The notes under the pieces: generated by a model
What the model saw: only the letters and a program-made list of their open reading frames with translations
Told to the model about the DNA's origin: nothing
Database searches by the model: none
Program-made: the position numbers and the translations under genes
Source: Plotosus lineatus
Lineage: Eukaryota; Chordata; Actinopteri; Siluriformes; Plotosidae
NCBI GenBank assembly: GCA_024760905.1
Contig: CM045745.1
Span: forward strand, 18,820,282 to 18,884,281
Direction: 5' to 3'
Length of the DNA: 64,000 nt
Part shown: one piece after another, positions 13,670-25,594 of the stretch
Position numbering within the stretch: position 1 is the first letter of the stretch
Layout of the letters: the number at the start of each line of letters is the position of its first letter

Positions 13670-15680
13670 TAGTCGTAGTAGTAGTTCAAATTAAGTGTTG
13701 CTTGGAACCTGCATTCATGTAAGTGTTATTTCTGAATATGACGGCCTCATTTAAATAAGTCATATCAACAAAAATCATTATTGTTCATAACGCTGTGGCT
13801 GAGTAGTTCTTTATAATAAGAAGACAATAAATATTAAAAAACAGTATTCCCATTACTATTACACAGAGTAGCCAGACTGTGGTATCATCCATAACCTCGA
13901 GAACCATACTCTCTCTCTCTCTCTCTCTCTCGCTCTCCTTCAGAGTTTAGCTTTTCTTTGTGCAGCAATGTTATATGAATGGTCAGAGACCAGAGACGTC
14001 TATTGTTAAGGCTGACCTTTATTCCAGGAGTGACATGAAGATGTACAGAATTCATACAGAGACGCATTGACATCATATCATTACCATGGCGGCTCAATGA
14101 ATGTTTAGATCTGCTGCTATAGTGCAGTACTGCCTCTATCTCTCCTTTCCTGATTAAATTATTCCCAAATGTACAGGTGACCCCGGAAAACAATTTTGCA
14201 CCAAACACCCCCTCCCCCATTTGAAGGTTTAACTTGATTCAATTCCAGATTGAGATTGTACCCTTGACCTCCCTAGCTGCCTCCATTAATAGTGTCTGCT
14301 GAAGCGTTTAATAGGTTTCAGAAGCTCTAAGTAGGCAGCAGACAGACTTCTGTGAGTAAATGCCTGTTATTTTTGTCAGCCATTTTGTGTGCCAGATCTG
14401 GTTGTTAAGTCTTTATCATCCTCACGTGTAAAGTGATCCCTGTGTGAGACATGCCACCCAGTGACCCAAGGGCAGACACCAAAATGGCTAAAGACTGACT
14501 GGGAGAGGAAAAAAAAAAAAAAGAATGCACAGAGAAGCGTAACTCGCTGAACTAAATGTATAACTAGCCTCCATAGGAGAACTTAATGGCTTTAAAAAAC
14601 AACAAGTATGCCACTGTTGTGCTAATATGCTCATACCCAGGAGGATAATAATGGAGAAAGTGGACAGTCTGTCAGTGGGCATGGACGACTTAATCTTTTG
14701 TTGCAGATGGGAAACTTGTGGGGATCCTTTGTCAGTTCTCTCATACTGTGTAAGAGCTAATACATCCCATATGTTATGTCTGACAACGTCTCAAGAAAAG
14801 TTATCATTTGCAATAATCTACTATTTTTGTAATTTATAAACTATTCTTAAGTTGAGAGATCAGCATCTAACTAGAAGTTTTTAATTTGTGGCATATAATA
14901 GATCACTATGACTGTTTAGAAGTCTGAAACTTATCTTGGAAATTATTAAACATTCTTGGTGATTTATCAAGTGAAATTCAATTGTGAAATTCTTCTTTTT
15001 TAGGCATAACGTCGGTGCCAAATCCAGCATAAAAGACTGCTGGTTGAATACAGTTGTTTCCAGAGGCAATACATGTTGCACGTTTTTTCTGATCAGGGTC
15101 AGAGCTAAACTTGTACAGGAATTTGGCAAACAGCAGAAGCAGCACATGGAACTTCCCCACTTTCTGAACTGAAAATATGCTTTTCCTCACTACGATTATA
15201 TGCCAATTGTAAATAAAAACATGGGAAGGCAAACACATAGGTTATGATTACACTGCTGCATACATTGGTAGTGAAGCTCATCACACAATATATCGTGAGT
15301 TGGAACCAGAGATTTTCTGAAGTAGGGATTTAGGAAATTTCCTAATCTTTTGTTTCATGCATTTTTTTCCCCATGTAAAGTCCCCTGAAGCAATATTTTG
15401 GTAATATTTTGACATGTTACAAGGAGTCACTTTCATACAAGTGACACTAAGGTTGCATGAATCTAAGGAGGGTTTTATTTATTTTTGATCTACTCCAGCA
15501 GAATATGGATTAAGAAAGTGAATTGGTGTACTGAGATACTCTTATACTTAGAAAGATAATTTAATATGATTCAAAAATAAGCTATAATTCATCATTTATA
15601 GCAAAAATTGACCGAGTTACATCACTTTTAATGTATTTGTATGTCAAGTTGTAGCCATAGCCTAAACATTAGGCCAGTTT
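13670..15680. other. Unassigned sequence
   Basis: About 2 kb without a recognised element. A short (TC)n run lies at 13913-13931. Open frames on both strands reach 111 codons but overlap simple sequence or lack motifs. Confidence 0.35.
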
Positions 15681-15689
15681 AAAGGTTAG

Positions 15690-15891
15690 AAAAGCTGCTT
15701 TGAGACCAAAAGGTCACTGGTTCGATTCCAGAACCAGCAGGAAAAGTGTGTGGCAGTGGGAGAGTGAGCCGAACCCTCCCTTCTGACACATTTGTGGCAT
15801 AAGTGCCCTTGAGTAAGGCACCTAACCCCCACTGCTGACCGGGTGCCCCCAATGTGTGTGGCAGCTCACTGCTCTGAGTGTCTGTGTGTGT

Positions 15892-15932
<41 letters not shown>

Positions 15933-15999
15933 CACTTTGGATGGGTTAAATGCAGGGGAATTAAATTCCCTTATGGGGATTAAAAAAAAAAAAAAAAAT
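15690..15999 (+). repeat. tRNA-derived SINE with GT insert and poly-A end
   Basis: A second SINE type. It has a polymerase III B box (CTGGTTCGATTCC) about 30 bases in. Then come TTGAGTAAGGCACCTAACCC, ACTGCTGACCGGGTGCC, a (GT)n stretch (15882-15931), GATGGGTTAAATGCAGGGGA, TTCCCTTATGGGGATT and a run of 16 A. This block order is a common dispersed tRNA-type repeat in fish genomes; I do not assign a family name. Confidence 0.8.
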
Positions 16000-16470
16000 C
16001 AAGAGTGCTCCCTCTGATAAAATAGCAATTGCAGTTACAGAACAATTTGTAAAATGTCTGCATCTGAAACAGACTAGCATTCATAAACTAAATTAATCCA
16101 GCTCTCAACAAATCTGCACAATCTCCCTAGAGTCTTCTGAGCACCAGATGAGTTCTGTTTACATGGAGTCATGTCTGTTTTGAGGCTTCTCATTCTTTTA
16201 CCATTGTATGATTCAAGAAATCCTACTAAGATTCTGCAAATAGGAATTCTGGTACTGATTCTGATACTGAATATGAATAATAAGGAAATACCCTGAGCAA
16301 TTACAAAAGTTTGAAAATCGGCAAAATAAGATTATATTTCCGTTGTTTTACAACAACTAGGACTTAAAAACCTTTAAATAATTAAACAATTATTTTAGTC
16401 TGAATAGACGGTTCTCATAAATATCTGAAATTGATCATGTTGAAGATTCTGCTTTGTAAGGACGTATTTG
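16000..16470. other. Unassigned sequence
   Basis: No recognised family or coding signal between the poly-A SINE and the first of two mariner relics. Confidence 0.35.
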
Positions 16471-16935
16471 TGGTGATATTGCATTTTCATCCAGGTATGT
16501 CATTCTTGACTTGGTTCAGCACTGACTCAAAACAACATTTGCGACTTAATCTGCATTATGTTAGCAAGCTTCATGATATGGGGATGTTTTTCATACTATG
16601 GAATGGGGCCCATTTATCGCATAGCAGAAATCCTGGCTCAGTTTGAATACATCAGAATACTTGAAACGGTCATGATGCCATATACTGAAGATCAAATGCC
16701 TTTAAAATGGGTGTTCCAACAAGACAGTGACCCCAAACACACTAGTAAACCGGCAGCATTTTGCTTCCAGACCGACAAAATTGACTTTTTGAAGCAGCCC
16801 AATCCCTGGACTTTAGTCCAATAGAATACTTGTGGGGTGACATCAAAAATGCTGTTTCTGGGGCAAAATCAAGAATTAGAGAGAACCGTGGAATGTAGTC
16901 CAATCATCCTGGGCTTGAACATCTGCTCACAGGTG
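16470..16935 (+). pseudogene. Tc1/mariner transposase remnant 2
   Basis: Seen in broken plus-strand frames: MIWGCFSYYGMGPIYRIAEI, then MPYTEDQMPLKWVFQQDSDP followed by KHTSKPA (second catalytic Asp), and after a frameshift SPIEYLWGDIKNAVSGAKS (catalytic Glu). Only the C-terminal half of a DD(34)E transposase remains. It ends where the next Tc1 copy starts, so it may be the older element. Confidence 0.85.
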
Positions 16936-17283
16936 CCAGAAGTTGGACCTTTGTCACAATTAAATTTTTCAGATCATCAAACAAATTTAAACATTACACA
17001 AAGACAACCCAAATATTCAATAAATGCAGTTTTCCTGTTGTGGTTTTATTTGTTAAGAGAAAAATCCTCTCCAAACCTACATGAACCTCTATGAAAAAGT
17101 AAATGCCCTTTTGTTAAAAGATGAGGTAATTGTGATTGTGATTAATCCTATGATTGTGGAAAACTGAGTTCAATTTCATGGCCACACCCAGGCTTGATTG
17201 CTGCCAGACATTTCCAATCAGGAGATCCTTAACATTAAACCTGTCTGACAAGGTGAGGTCGGCCACACTGAACATACATCATC

Positions 17284-18218
17284 ATGCCACGATCTAGTGA
17301 GCTTCAAGAGCAAACAAGAAAGAAGATTATGGAGATGTCTCAGTCTGGGAACGGATACAACATCATTGGTCAATTTTTGGGACTCCAGCGGACCACTGTT
17401 AAAGCCATTATCCATAAATGGAGAAGGCATGGTACAGTCATGACCCTTCCCAGGAGTAGAAAACCTACCAAAATGACTCCAAGATCTTGGCGCAGACTAA
17501 CCGAAGAGATCACAAAGGATCCAAAAAACACTTCTAAACAACTACAAGCCTCATTTGCCTCAGTTAATGTCAATGTTCATGACTCCACCATCAGGAAGAC
17601 ACGAGGCAAAATGGCATTCATGAAACAGTTCCTAGGCGAAAGCCAATGTTGACAAAAAAGAATATCAAGGCACAACTCACTTTTGAAAGGAATCATCTTG
17701 ATCATCCCCAAAACTTTTGGGAAAAAGTCCTCTGGACTGAAATTGAACTTTCTGAAAGAAATGCATACTGTTACATCTGGTGCAAAAGCAACACTGCATT
17801 TGAGAAAAAGAACATTGTGCCAACAGTGAAACATGGTGGTGGAAGTGTGATGTTCTGGGCCTGCTTTGCTGCTTCAGGACTTGGGCGACTTGTCATGATT
17901 GATGAAACCGTGAATTCTGCTCACTACCAAGACATCCTGGCAAAGAATGTTTCTCCATCAGTTCAAGACCTCAAGCTCAAGCGCACCTGGGTTCTGCAGC
18001 AAGACAATGATCCGAAGCACACCAGCAAGTCCACTTCTGAATGGCTAAAAAAGAACAAAATGAGGGTTTTTGAGTGGCCTCGTCAAAGTCCCGACCTGAA
18101 CATTAATGAGATGCTGTGGCATGATCTTAAAAAAGCTATCCATGCTCGAAAAGCATCCAATCTGGTTGATCTTGAACAATTCTGCAGAGAAGAGTGGGCC
18201 AAAATCCTATCACAGTGA
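17284..18218 (+). pseudogene. Tc1 transposase, one frameshift, first Asp lost
   Basis: Starts MPRSSELQEQTRKKIMEMSQ, a typical Tc1 start. Paired-type HTH: LGLQRTTVKAIIHKWRRHGT, then the hook-like PRSRKPTKMTP. The first frame ends at 17652 just after FLGESQC. The rest continues in another frame from about 17640 (LTFERNHLDHPQNFWEKVLW). Where Tc1 enzymes have WSDETKIELF this copy reads WTEIELSERN, so a short deletion has removed the first catalytic Asp. Second Asp in QQDNDPKHTSKST and Glu in SPDLNINEMLWHDLKKAI are kept. The C-terminus FCREEWAKILSQ is cut by a stop. About 310 residues in total, close to the usual 340. It is the best preserved Tc1 protein here but dead by two independent defects. 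Confidence 0.92.
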
Positions 18219-18341
18219 TGTGAAAGACTCATCACCTCTTATCACAAACGCTTGACTGCAGTTATTGCTGTAAAAGGTGGTTCAACCAGCTGGTTGAGGG
18301 GGTAAATTACCTATTCACACGTGCCCTTGTAGGTTCAGCTG

Positions 18342-18361
18342 CCCCCCCCCCCCCCCCCCCC
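18342..18361. repeat. Poly-C tract
   Basis: About 20 consecutive C inside the Tc1 3' region. Such tracts recur in the window (20799-20812, 31554-31574, 63983-63997). Confidence 0.9.
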
Positions 18362-18526
18362 TTAATAAATGCAATTGACACTGAAAACTGCATTTTGTGT
18401 TTACTTGTGTTTTATATTTAGGTTTGCTTGATCCGAAATGGATGACAAGTGACAAACGTGCAAAAAAATGTCACAAATTGGTCAGCAGGCAAAAACATTT
18501 GCACAAGCACTATATATATATATATA

Positions 18527-19311
18527 CAGTGATACCTCTGCTCACGAACATAATTGGTTCCTAGAAACTGTGTGTAAGGCGAAAAGTTCGTCTTCCGAAC
18601 ATTTATTTCCCATAAGAAACCATTAAAATGAGAATAATCCGTTCCCAGGTCCCCATAAAACATAATTTTCTACTAAATAAGCCTTAAAACTACACAAAAA
18701 TATACCTTATTTTATGTATAATAAATGTGCTATTGTATTGTAATTAAAGAAATAAACTGTACTGTATAATAAAGTCGTTTTATTTACCTTTGTGATGGTA
18801 GTTGATGGCTTGATGGAATGGAGTGGGAGGAGGAGGGAGGGAGGGACTTACTGTTTGGAAGGAGAGTTTGGAAACGCCTACTGTTTGGAAACGCCCTTAG
18901 CCACACACGCACCCTTAATAGCTTCCTTGTTCTTAAGGATGGGAGCAATGGTAGACTTAGCGTACTGGTACTGGGACGCTGAGTCACACAAACGCACACC
19001 TCGTTCGTGTTTTTCAATGATCTCCGCCTGTGGTGGGGTCCTTTTTCGGTCCCATAATAGCAAAAGTACACTCAATATGGTCCAAAATGTCTAGCAAACA
19101 CAAACCACTTCCGCACTCAAAGAAAGGGGTGACGAACTGTGACGCCGTGAGCGCAAGGCCAGCTTCTCGTACGCCACCGTGGGCGCTGTTCGACCACGTG
19201 GTTTGATTCGTCCGCCGAAAAACTAGTTCGTCAGCAGAGACTATATGCTCGCAAATTTAATGTTCTTGAGGCGAAAAGTTCGTGAGCTTAAGCGTTCGTC
19301 AGCGGAGGTTT

Positions 19312-19315
<4 letters not shown>
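18527..19315 (-). mobile_element. Pogo/Tigger-derived element with HTH remnant
   Basis: Left end CAGTGATACCTCTGCTCACG and right end (complement) AGTAAAACCTCCGCTGACGA are inverted repeats. TA precedes the left end, and the right end runs into a TA array. Inside, the minus strand (about 19075-18878) encodes QAEIIEKHERGVRLCDSASQ, then STIAPILKNKEAIKGACVAK. This resembles the N-terminal CENP-B/Tigger helix-turn-helix of pogo-type transposases. The DDE region is missing, so this is a non-autonomous deletion derivative about 0.79 kb long. Confidence 0.82.

Positions 19316-19377
<62 letters not shown>
19313..19377. repeat. (TA)n microsatellite
   Basis: TA array adjoining the right end of the Tigger-type element. 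Confidence 0.95.
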
Positions 19378-19380
<3 letters not shown>

Positions 19381-19660
19381 GTTTGTACTAGACTTTGAAA
19401 AGGTGTATGGTCAGAATTTTTCATTTAAGATGTCACTTATAACAACATTGCTGTGCATAAAATCACTAAAAATTGCAGTTAGACATGGAAACCTGGTGAC
19501 AGGAATATTATAGCTCTGACTTTCCATGTAATGAATGTTACTTTTATATCTTCCAGAAGAATGTGTAAACAATGCCACTCACTCTGGCATAGCTCTTCAT
19601 GTGCCAAATATAAACATTTGCTTTGCATAAGGCCATAATACAACATTTCCCACTTAACTG

Positions 19661-19962
19661 TTTGTTTCATTTTCTGAAACTGTTTAATTATAATTAGGGT
19701 AGCTGGGAGGCTGGCACCCATTCCAGCCCACTCCAGGCAAGGGCAGAGTACACCCTGGACAGCTTGCCAGGCCATCGCAGGGCAAAAACACACCGACAGA
19801 TTTGCAGCCTACTCTTGTCAAAAGTAAGCAATGGTTCTTTTACAGCCTCTCACCATAGACAGTGACACTGGGGGACAGTGACAACCCATGGAGAGTGGGA
19901 CTTGAACCCCCAACCTTGGGATCAGTGATCCAGCACCTTTACCACCAGGCCACCACTGCCCC
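19661..19962 (-). repeat. tRNA-headed SINE, L2-type tail (copy 4)
   Basis: Reverse orientation with full tail (ATAATTAGGGTAGCTGGGAG) and head (complement of the GGCAGTGGTGGCCTGG start). Flanked by CCACTTAACTG (19650-19660) and CCACTTCACTG (19963-19973), a likely 11-base target duplication with one mismatch. Confidence 0.88.
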
Positions 19963-19979
19963 CCACTTCACTGCTAATG

Positions 19980-20460
19980 AATAAAAGTGGGATTCTTTAT
20001 TGTTTATTAATTTCCATTACACATACATATGATACTGACATAAAGCTGGACTGATGTTAATCCTATACAGCTTATGCAGTCATGTGTCTAAAGTAAAACT
20101 GGACGTTGATATTTATGAGGTGAAAACAATAACAAGTTCAAAACTCCATAAGAAGGGTCTAAACCTTTTGGTAGGTTCTACAGAACCATGTCTATAACTA
20201 AATGTCTGCCATAAGATGATAGACTGCCCTATATATTACTACATGCTATATTATTACTATCGTGATTATGCTGCCAGCACTGCATGTGTATCAATATTTA
20301 TAGGATTACATACATACAATGTATGTCTTTGGGCAGTTGGAGGAAACTCAGCACAAGCATGAGGAGAACATGCAAACTCTACATAGAAATACCAAAGCCA
20401 CCTAGTTTTCTTATAATGACACTTCAAGATGATTTGTTTTTCTACTTCAAATCACATATA
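19980..20460. other. Unassigned sequence
   Basis: No recognised repeat or coding signal. Confidence 0.35.
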
Positions 20461-20462
20461 TA

Positions 20463-20921
20463 CAGGGATCCCTCACTTTCTGCATTAATTGGGACAGAGA
20501 CCCCCCCACAACCATCAATTTCTGCGAAGTTGGATCAACCCCCCACCACTCCCGTAACTGACAAATATGTGTATATAATATCAATAAATATATATATTCA
20601 ATGCTACAAATGCTTATTAATAACAATTAAACATTCAAAAACAATGCATAATATGTAAATAAAATATAAATGCACACACATACAGATGTGCTTGCACTCA
20701 GATGCGCACCTCACAAAATGTAAGTGGTTTTCATGGGAGGGTTTTTTTTTTTTTTTTTCTGGCATAATAGCCTTGTTTTTGCAGCATTTTCGTTAACCCC
20801 CCCCCCCCCCCCGTTCTTCCTTAATTTCCTTATTTTTTTAATTCGATGAATATTAAAAAAAAAAAAATCTCAATGCACTGAAGCTGCATGAATCGAAGCG
20901 TGAAATAGCAAGGGATCACTG
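20463..20921 (+). mobile_element. CAGGGATCCC-TIR element, complete copy
   Basis: Starts CAGGGATCCCTCACTTTCTG and ends TAGCAAGGGATCACTG, flanked by TA on each side (20461-20462, 20922-20923). It is 459 bases long and has no coding capacity. An inner inverted stretch near the ends (TTTCTGCG... / ...CGTGAAATAG) extends the terminal repeat imperfectly. It includes poly-T and poly-C runs. Best reference copy of this family in the window. Confidence 0.85.
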
Positions 20922-20925
20922 TATC

Positions 20926-21671
20926 TATACAGTGGTACCTCACCTTACAAAAGTCTCACCAAACGAAAAATTCAGGTTACGGAAAGTATTTTCCTAAAAT
21001 TTTTGTCTCAGGATACGAAACAAGTTCACGTTATGAAAGCGCCATCTTAAAAATTCAAACGTGCCACTCAAACATTCAAACAATGCACGAGCTGCTCTCC
21101 CATCACTGACATTCAAACATCCCGCCCCGATGGTCTCCCATTGGCTAACAACTGAGCTGTCGTTCATTTCGCCTTCATTCAAGCGCCATCTTGGACAGGT
21201 CCACCTGATGCCATCTTGACCTGACGCCATCTTGGACACCATTGCCTCGGAGGAATGATGCATCTACCTCCCATTGCCTATTATAGAGCTGAATCCACCA
21301 TGATGCTTTTCGTGTCAAGGACAGAGTTACAGTTGTTTTATGCTTTATTTCTTGACTCAGGCTTTTAATCTTCCATAAACATTTGTAAGATTATAACTCC
21401 ACTAAGAAGACATGGTCAACACGCATGCACACACACACACACACACACACACGTGAGAAGAAGAAACATGATCGAGTGATATCACAAAGGAATATGGCCA
21501 AACCCGTCTACCATCGGTATGGTATTGAAGCACAAGGTCTTTAAAAGGTATGTTTTTTATAATTTTTAAAGGGTTTAGGGAGTAGTATTGGGAGCCTTGG
21601 AACAAATCACACGTTTTACATGTAAAATGCGGTTCAACTTACAAAAAATGCAGGTTACAAAAAAATCTCTG
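20926..21671 (+). mobile_element. TIR element with CAGTGGTACCTC end, right end lost
   Basis: Left end CAGTGGTACCTCACCTTACA follows TA directly after the previous element. The interior has GCCATCTTGGACAGGTCCAC and related CCATCTTG repeats. Near the right side a converging sequence occurs (TGCGGTTCAACTTACAAAAA, TGCAGGTTAC), matching the inverted end style, but the final bases are replaced by a SINE tail at 21672. The class is probably TA-target, mariner/pogo-like. A fragment of this family recurs at about 27990-28085. Confidence 0.6.
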
Positions 21672-21742
21672 GAACGCCCATCCCAATTGACTCCAGGCGA
21701 GGGCAGAAGTACACCCTGGACAGCTCACCAGGCCATCGCAGA
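21672..21742 (-). repeat. SINE L2-type tail fragment
   Basis: Reverse L2-type tail (GCCCATCCCAATTGACTCCA, CACCCTGGACAGCTCACCAG), broken off at a TA array that separates it from a complete plus-strand SINE. Confidence 0.8.
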
Positions 21743-21745
21743 GAT

Positions 21746-21782
<37 letters not shown>

Positions 21783-21783
<1 letters not shown>

Positions 21784-22118
21784 GGCAGTGGTGGTCTAGT
21801 GGTATAGGGCGCTGGATCGCTCATCCAAAGGTTGGTGGTTCGAGTCCCACTCTCCACAAGGTTGTCACTGTCCCCCCCAGTGCAGCTAACTGGGTTCTCA
21901 AAGGCGGGCCATGTCTCTCACTGTCTATGGTGAGAGGCATGTAAAAGAACCATTGCTGACTTTCGTAAAGAGTAGGCCTCAAAGGCGTCAGCGTGTTTCT
22001 GTGCTTTGCTAAAAGGGTTGTGACAGGAAGGGCATCCGACGTAAAAACCTCTGCCAAATCAAATGTGCGAATCAGATGATTCGCTGTGGCGACTCCCGAG
22101 TAAAAGGGAAAAAGCCGA
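21783..22118 (+). repeat. tRNA-headed SINE, RTE-type tail (copy 5)
   Basis: Head GGGCAGTGGTGGTCTAGTGG, B box GGTTCGAGTCCC. The tail has GTTGTGACAGGAAGGGCATC, AAATCAAATGTGCGAATCAG and TTCGCTGTGGCGACTCCCGA, ending AAAGCCGAAAG plus a GACAGACA run. Clear example of the RTE-like tail variant. Confidence 0.88.
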
Positions 22119-22119
22119 A

Positions 22120-22860
22120 AGAAAGACAGACAGACAAATATCAACGTCAGGTCCATTTCCTCAGCCTGTTTTGCAATTCCTTACAATGCCTTACAGCTGT
22201 GTTAGATACAAAGAGTTAAAATGTTATATGGGTTATCTGATAAGCTCTGGAACATATATTTTTCTTACAATACTTTAATGATTCCCATACATTAAAGTCA
22301 CATGTATGGCATGGCATTTTGTTACAATGTTAGATTAGGAGTGTGTACAGCAGTCATGTTTCTACTTATTGTCACGGAAGTATTACACTAAATCTAAAAT
22401 TCACTTTCATATGAGCAATCTGTGAATTGACTTGTGAACCTGATCGAATTTTCCCTGCAACAACTGTACAACAATCATAATTATGTGATAGTATAATAAT
22501 AATTATTATGTGAATGCAAGTTTTTTAAAGTCCAATTGACACAAACCTGTTAGTCCATTCTGGCGTTCCTCTGTTAAATTTACATGACAAATAAAAAGAG
22601 ATAAAAAAAAAGAAAAAGGTTGTTTAAGAGGCTTTACATAGCACATTTTGAATGGCTCTACTGCCAGAGTCACTATTACTGAAAATGCATTAATGTTTTC
22701 TGACCAAAGAGCTCCTTCATTTCTTATTTCCATTCCAATTTGAGAATTCATCACTGTAAAGAATACTAAATATATCAAGCTAAAACGTATTTATATAATG
22801 TATTCATATTAAGGTATTAGGTTAAACATTTCATTTCGTAGTGAATTTTCTTTCAATTAT
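22120..22860. other. Unassigned AT-rich sequence
   Basis: No recognised element or coding signal. Confidence 0.35.
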
Positions 22861-22863
22861 TAA

Positions 22864-22867
<4 letters not shown>

Positions 22868-22950
<83 letters not shown>
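22868..22950. repeat. (TA)n microsatellite
   Basis: Pure TA array of about 80 bases. Confidence 0.95.
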
Positions 22951-22952
<2 letters not shown>

Positions 22953-23353
22953 TCCATTGTTGGAGTCCTGCTGCTGCACTTCAGATATAGTTTCATTCAT
23001 ATTTGCTTCACTTTCCTTTCCAAAATTGCCCAAGGCTTGTCCTCCAAAGGAGATTAGCAAAAAGGAGATATCCGCATAAAGCCTGTTATGTGTAAAAATT
23101 AATAAATAAATAAATACACAGAATCAACAAATCCCATAAAAAAAAACTAATTGAAATGCATTTTTAAAGAAATTGCTGCATCAAGACAAGTAGCAAACTA
23201 ATGCTGGTGTGTCTAAACAGATCGATAGCCACCTGGCCTAATCACAAGTGTTTGTGACCCTTCCCAGCACTTACATACAAACCTGTTTGGGTTTGCATTG
23301 TGCATGCCAATGACTCCATTTGCTCCTAAACAAACAAAACTGAGACTCTCAGT

Positions 23354-23355
<2 letters not shown>

Positions 23356-23420
<65 letters not shown>
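23356..23420. repeat. (GA)n microsatellite
   Basis: Pure GA array of about 65 bases. Confidence 0.95.
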
Positions 23421-23421
<1 letters not shown>

Positions 23422-23429
23422 CATTTCTC

Positions 23430-24838
23430 TCAAACAATAGAATCGATTCTAAACTTGACCTGAGAAGAATTCATGATCAATTCCTCAGCAGTTGCATCCC
23501 TGGGTCACAAATTGACTGCAGATGGGAGTCAGAGGATGTGGAGAGTGAACAGATATAGTATGGAAAGAAGGTATAAAGATAAACAAGTGAGGGTAGTGAC
23601 ACTACACCTACAACTTTCTCTTGTGCTGGTTTACTTCCCCGCAGACACATTCTGACTTTATATCTTGCTGTGACATCAAGATTCCCGGCCGCCCCTCCAA
23701 AGACTATTCTTGCATTCTGGGCAGACTGCCAGTAAGTGGGTTCCAGACCATTTCCAATCGCTCAGTAGCTCCTCTGCATCTTCTAACCCCAATCCTCCTT
23801 TCAGTTCAGGAGGCAGACCTGCTCTATTACTCTCCCATCTGATCTACCCCTCAGTCTTTCCTTTTCTCATCACTGTTACTTCTGCTAATCTCATCTTTCA
23901 TCAGCCGTTAGAGCCTAGCCATGCAGATTCACATATTAATCAAACTGACAGCAAAGCACATACTCAAGACTACTGGGGCTCCGCATGATACACAGTATCT
24001 TGCACACGCAGCATCCCCAAACGAATTTGTGCCCCACATTGCTTTATGATGGAAAAAAAGATCATTTTTTAGTATTACAGAACAGATGTAAATTATTGCT
24101 TTAGTGCCCTATTGGGTCAGGGTTGTATTTTTTCTTATTCATCCGAAGTCTGAGAATGACCTAAAAAGTTACCTAATCGAATATTCCACTTTTCCACTAC
24201 ACTGAATCTTCTGCCAGAACATGGCTGAAAAAGACTGTTCTGTCATGTTAAATCATGCTAATTTCTCATGGGGAAGAGGCTAACGAGGGAGGATACGCTG
24301 AGGGAATAGGAGCACAAACCCCCTTTTCATCCTGCTCTACCCTGCTTCACAACCTTCACTCCCTATGAACCTCACATAGACAGGGGCTGAAAGTGAAAAG
24401 TATATCCTGCGGTGACTCAGTGAAGGGGAGGAGAGAAGTCAGACATGCTCTTTGAACCACTGGTTTGGGCAAGAGGGTTGAAAGAGTATTTTGTTATTGT
24501 TGTTATGCTGTTTGTGCATTGAACTATGCAGAGGTTATAGCTAATTTCTTCTAGGGAGGAAAAAAAAAAAAAGGAAGTGAAATGTTTCTGGGTAAAAAGT
24601 TAGAAGGACCGAGGTGTCAGCAGAAGAGGTTGCCCTTTGAAAAGAAAACGAATAGTTTGAAATGAAATGTTTGGGAGATATAAATACAAAAACTGCATGT
24701 GGGACAAACCGCAGACTGATACAAGAGTAATTAACAACAAGGTGATGGAATACAGCTTATCGTATGAAGAGGCCTTTAGTTGTTGCATATAATTTATACT
24801 CACTTATTTGCCAGTCCGCTTAGTTCTTCTACAAAGTC
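23430..24838. other. Unassigned sequence
   Basis: About 1.4 kb with no recognised family. Open frames up to 92 codons (23710-23988) show no domain and no splice context that I can support. Confidence 0.35.
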
Positions 24839-25251
24839 TGGAGTCTATCGTAGTCAACAGTGGTAAGGTATTCACAATCACACTCATATCTATGGGTGCA
24901 CAGGGACAGCACATGTAAGAGGTTTTGGAGACAAAGTCAGAGAGGCTAGATTGAGATGGTTTGGACATGTACAGAGGAGGGATAGTGAATATATTGGTAG
25001 TAGGATGCTGAGGTTGGAACTACCAGGCAGAAGGCCTAGAGGAAGACCAAAGAGAAGATTTATGGATGTGGAAAGAGCAGAAGATGCAGAAGATAGGGTG
25101 AGATGGAGGCAGATGATTCGCTGTGGTGACCCCTGAAGAGGACAGCCGAAAGGAAAAGAAGAAGACAACGACTCATATCTATGGGTAATTCGGAGCAGCT
25201 AATCAGCCTAATGTGCATATTTTTGGACTTTGGGATGAAACCAGCATACCT
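24838..25251 (-). repeat. L2-related 3' repeat, split by an RTE copy
   Basis: The outer parts (GTCTGGAGTCTATCGTAGTC; GGGTAATTCGGAGCAGCTAA; CTAATGTGCATATTTTTGGA) are the minus-strand form of the dispersed L2-type sequence normally containing CCACAGTCCAAAAACATGCA. They are interrupted by the RTE fragment at 24898-25170. Confidence 0.65.
24898..25170 (+). mobile_element. 5'-truncated RTE LINE with perfect TSD
   Basis: A 273-base piece of the same RTE family as 1720-4842. It covers the last part of the coding region (RLRWFGHVQRR-type, ending MIRCGDP) and the 3' terminus (CAGCCGAAAGGAAAAGAAGA). The 16-base flanks ACTCATATCTATGGGT at 24882-24897 and 25171-25186 are identical, showing target-primed insertion and relative youth. 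Confidence 0.95.
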
Positions 25252-25577
25252 GGGCAGTGATGGCCTAGTGGTATAGGGCACTGGATCGCTGATCGTAAAG
25301 TTTGGGGTTCGAGTCCCACTCTCCACTAGATTGTCACCATCCCCCTTGGTGCAGCTAACTGGGTTATCAAAGGCCGGCCATGTCTCTCACTGTCTATGGT
25401 GTGAGGAATGTAAAAGAACCATTGGTGATGTTCGGCAAGAGTAGCTGCAAAGCCATCAGCGTGTTTCCACCCTGCGAAGGCCTGGCGAGATGGGATGTAC
25501 TCTGCCCTCGCCCGGAGTCGGCTGGGATGGGCACCAGCCTCCCCATGACCCTAATTAGGATTAAGCAGTTACAAAAA
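25252..25577 (+). repeat. tRNA-headed SINE, L2-type tail (copy 6)
   Basis: Head GGGCAGTGATGGCCTAGTGG with A-box-like TGGCCTAGTGG and B box GGTTCGAGTCCC. Complete body and L2-type tail ending GGATTAAGCAGTTACAAAAA. Confidence 0.9.
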
Positions 25578-25594
25578 TTAACCACAGTAGGTTC

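Larger units (their letters stand above)
16955..18510 (+). mobile_element. Tc1-like transposon, near full length
   Basis: Left inner repeat CAGATCATCAAACAAATTTA and right inner parts (GTTTGCTTGATCCGAAATGG, GACAAACGTGCAAAAAAATG) are inverted counterparts. They correspond to the long terminal repeats of Tc1 elements of about 1.6 kb, now diverged. The right end runs into TATATA near 18511. The element encloses the transposase at 17284-18218 and a C20 tract at 18343-18361. Confidence 0.8.

Noticed and set aside
13219..13672. Overlapping 103- and 147-codon frames
   Set aside because: They run through a TTA repeat and a reverse SINE.
22868..22950. Tyr-Ile repeat proteins at this and other TA arrays
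   Set aside because: Pure consequence of (TA)n translation.
25252..25330. tRNA gene at the head of the SINEs
   Set aside because: A and B box motifs are present, but no full cloverleaf is supported and the sequence repeats many times with LINE tails, so these are SINE heads.
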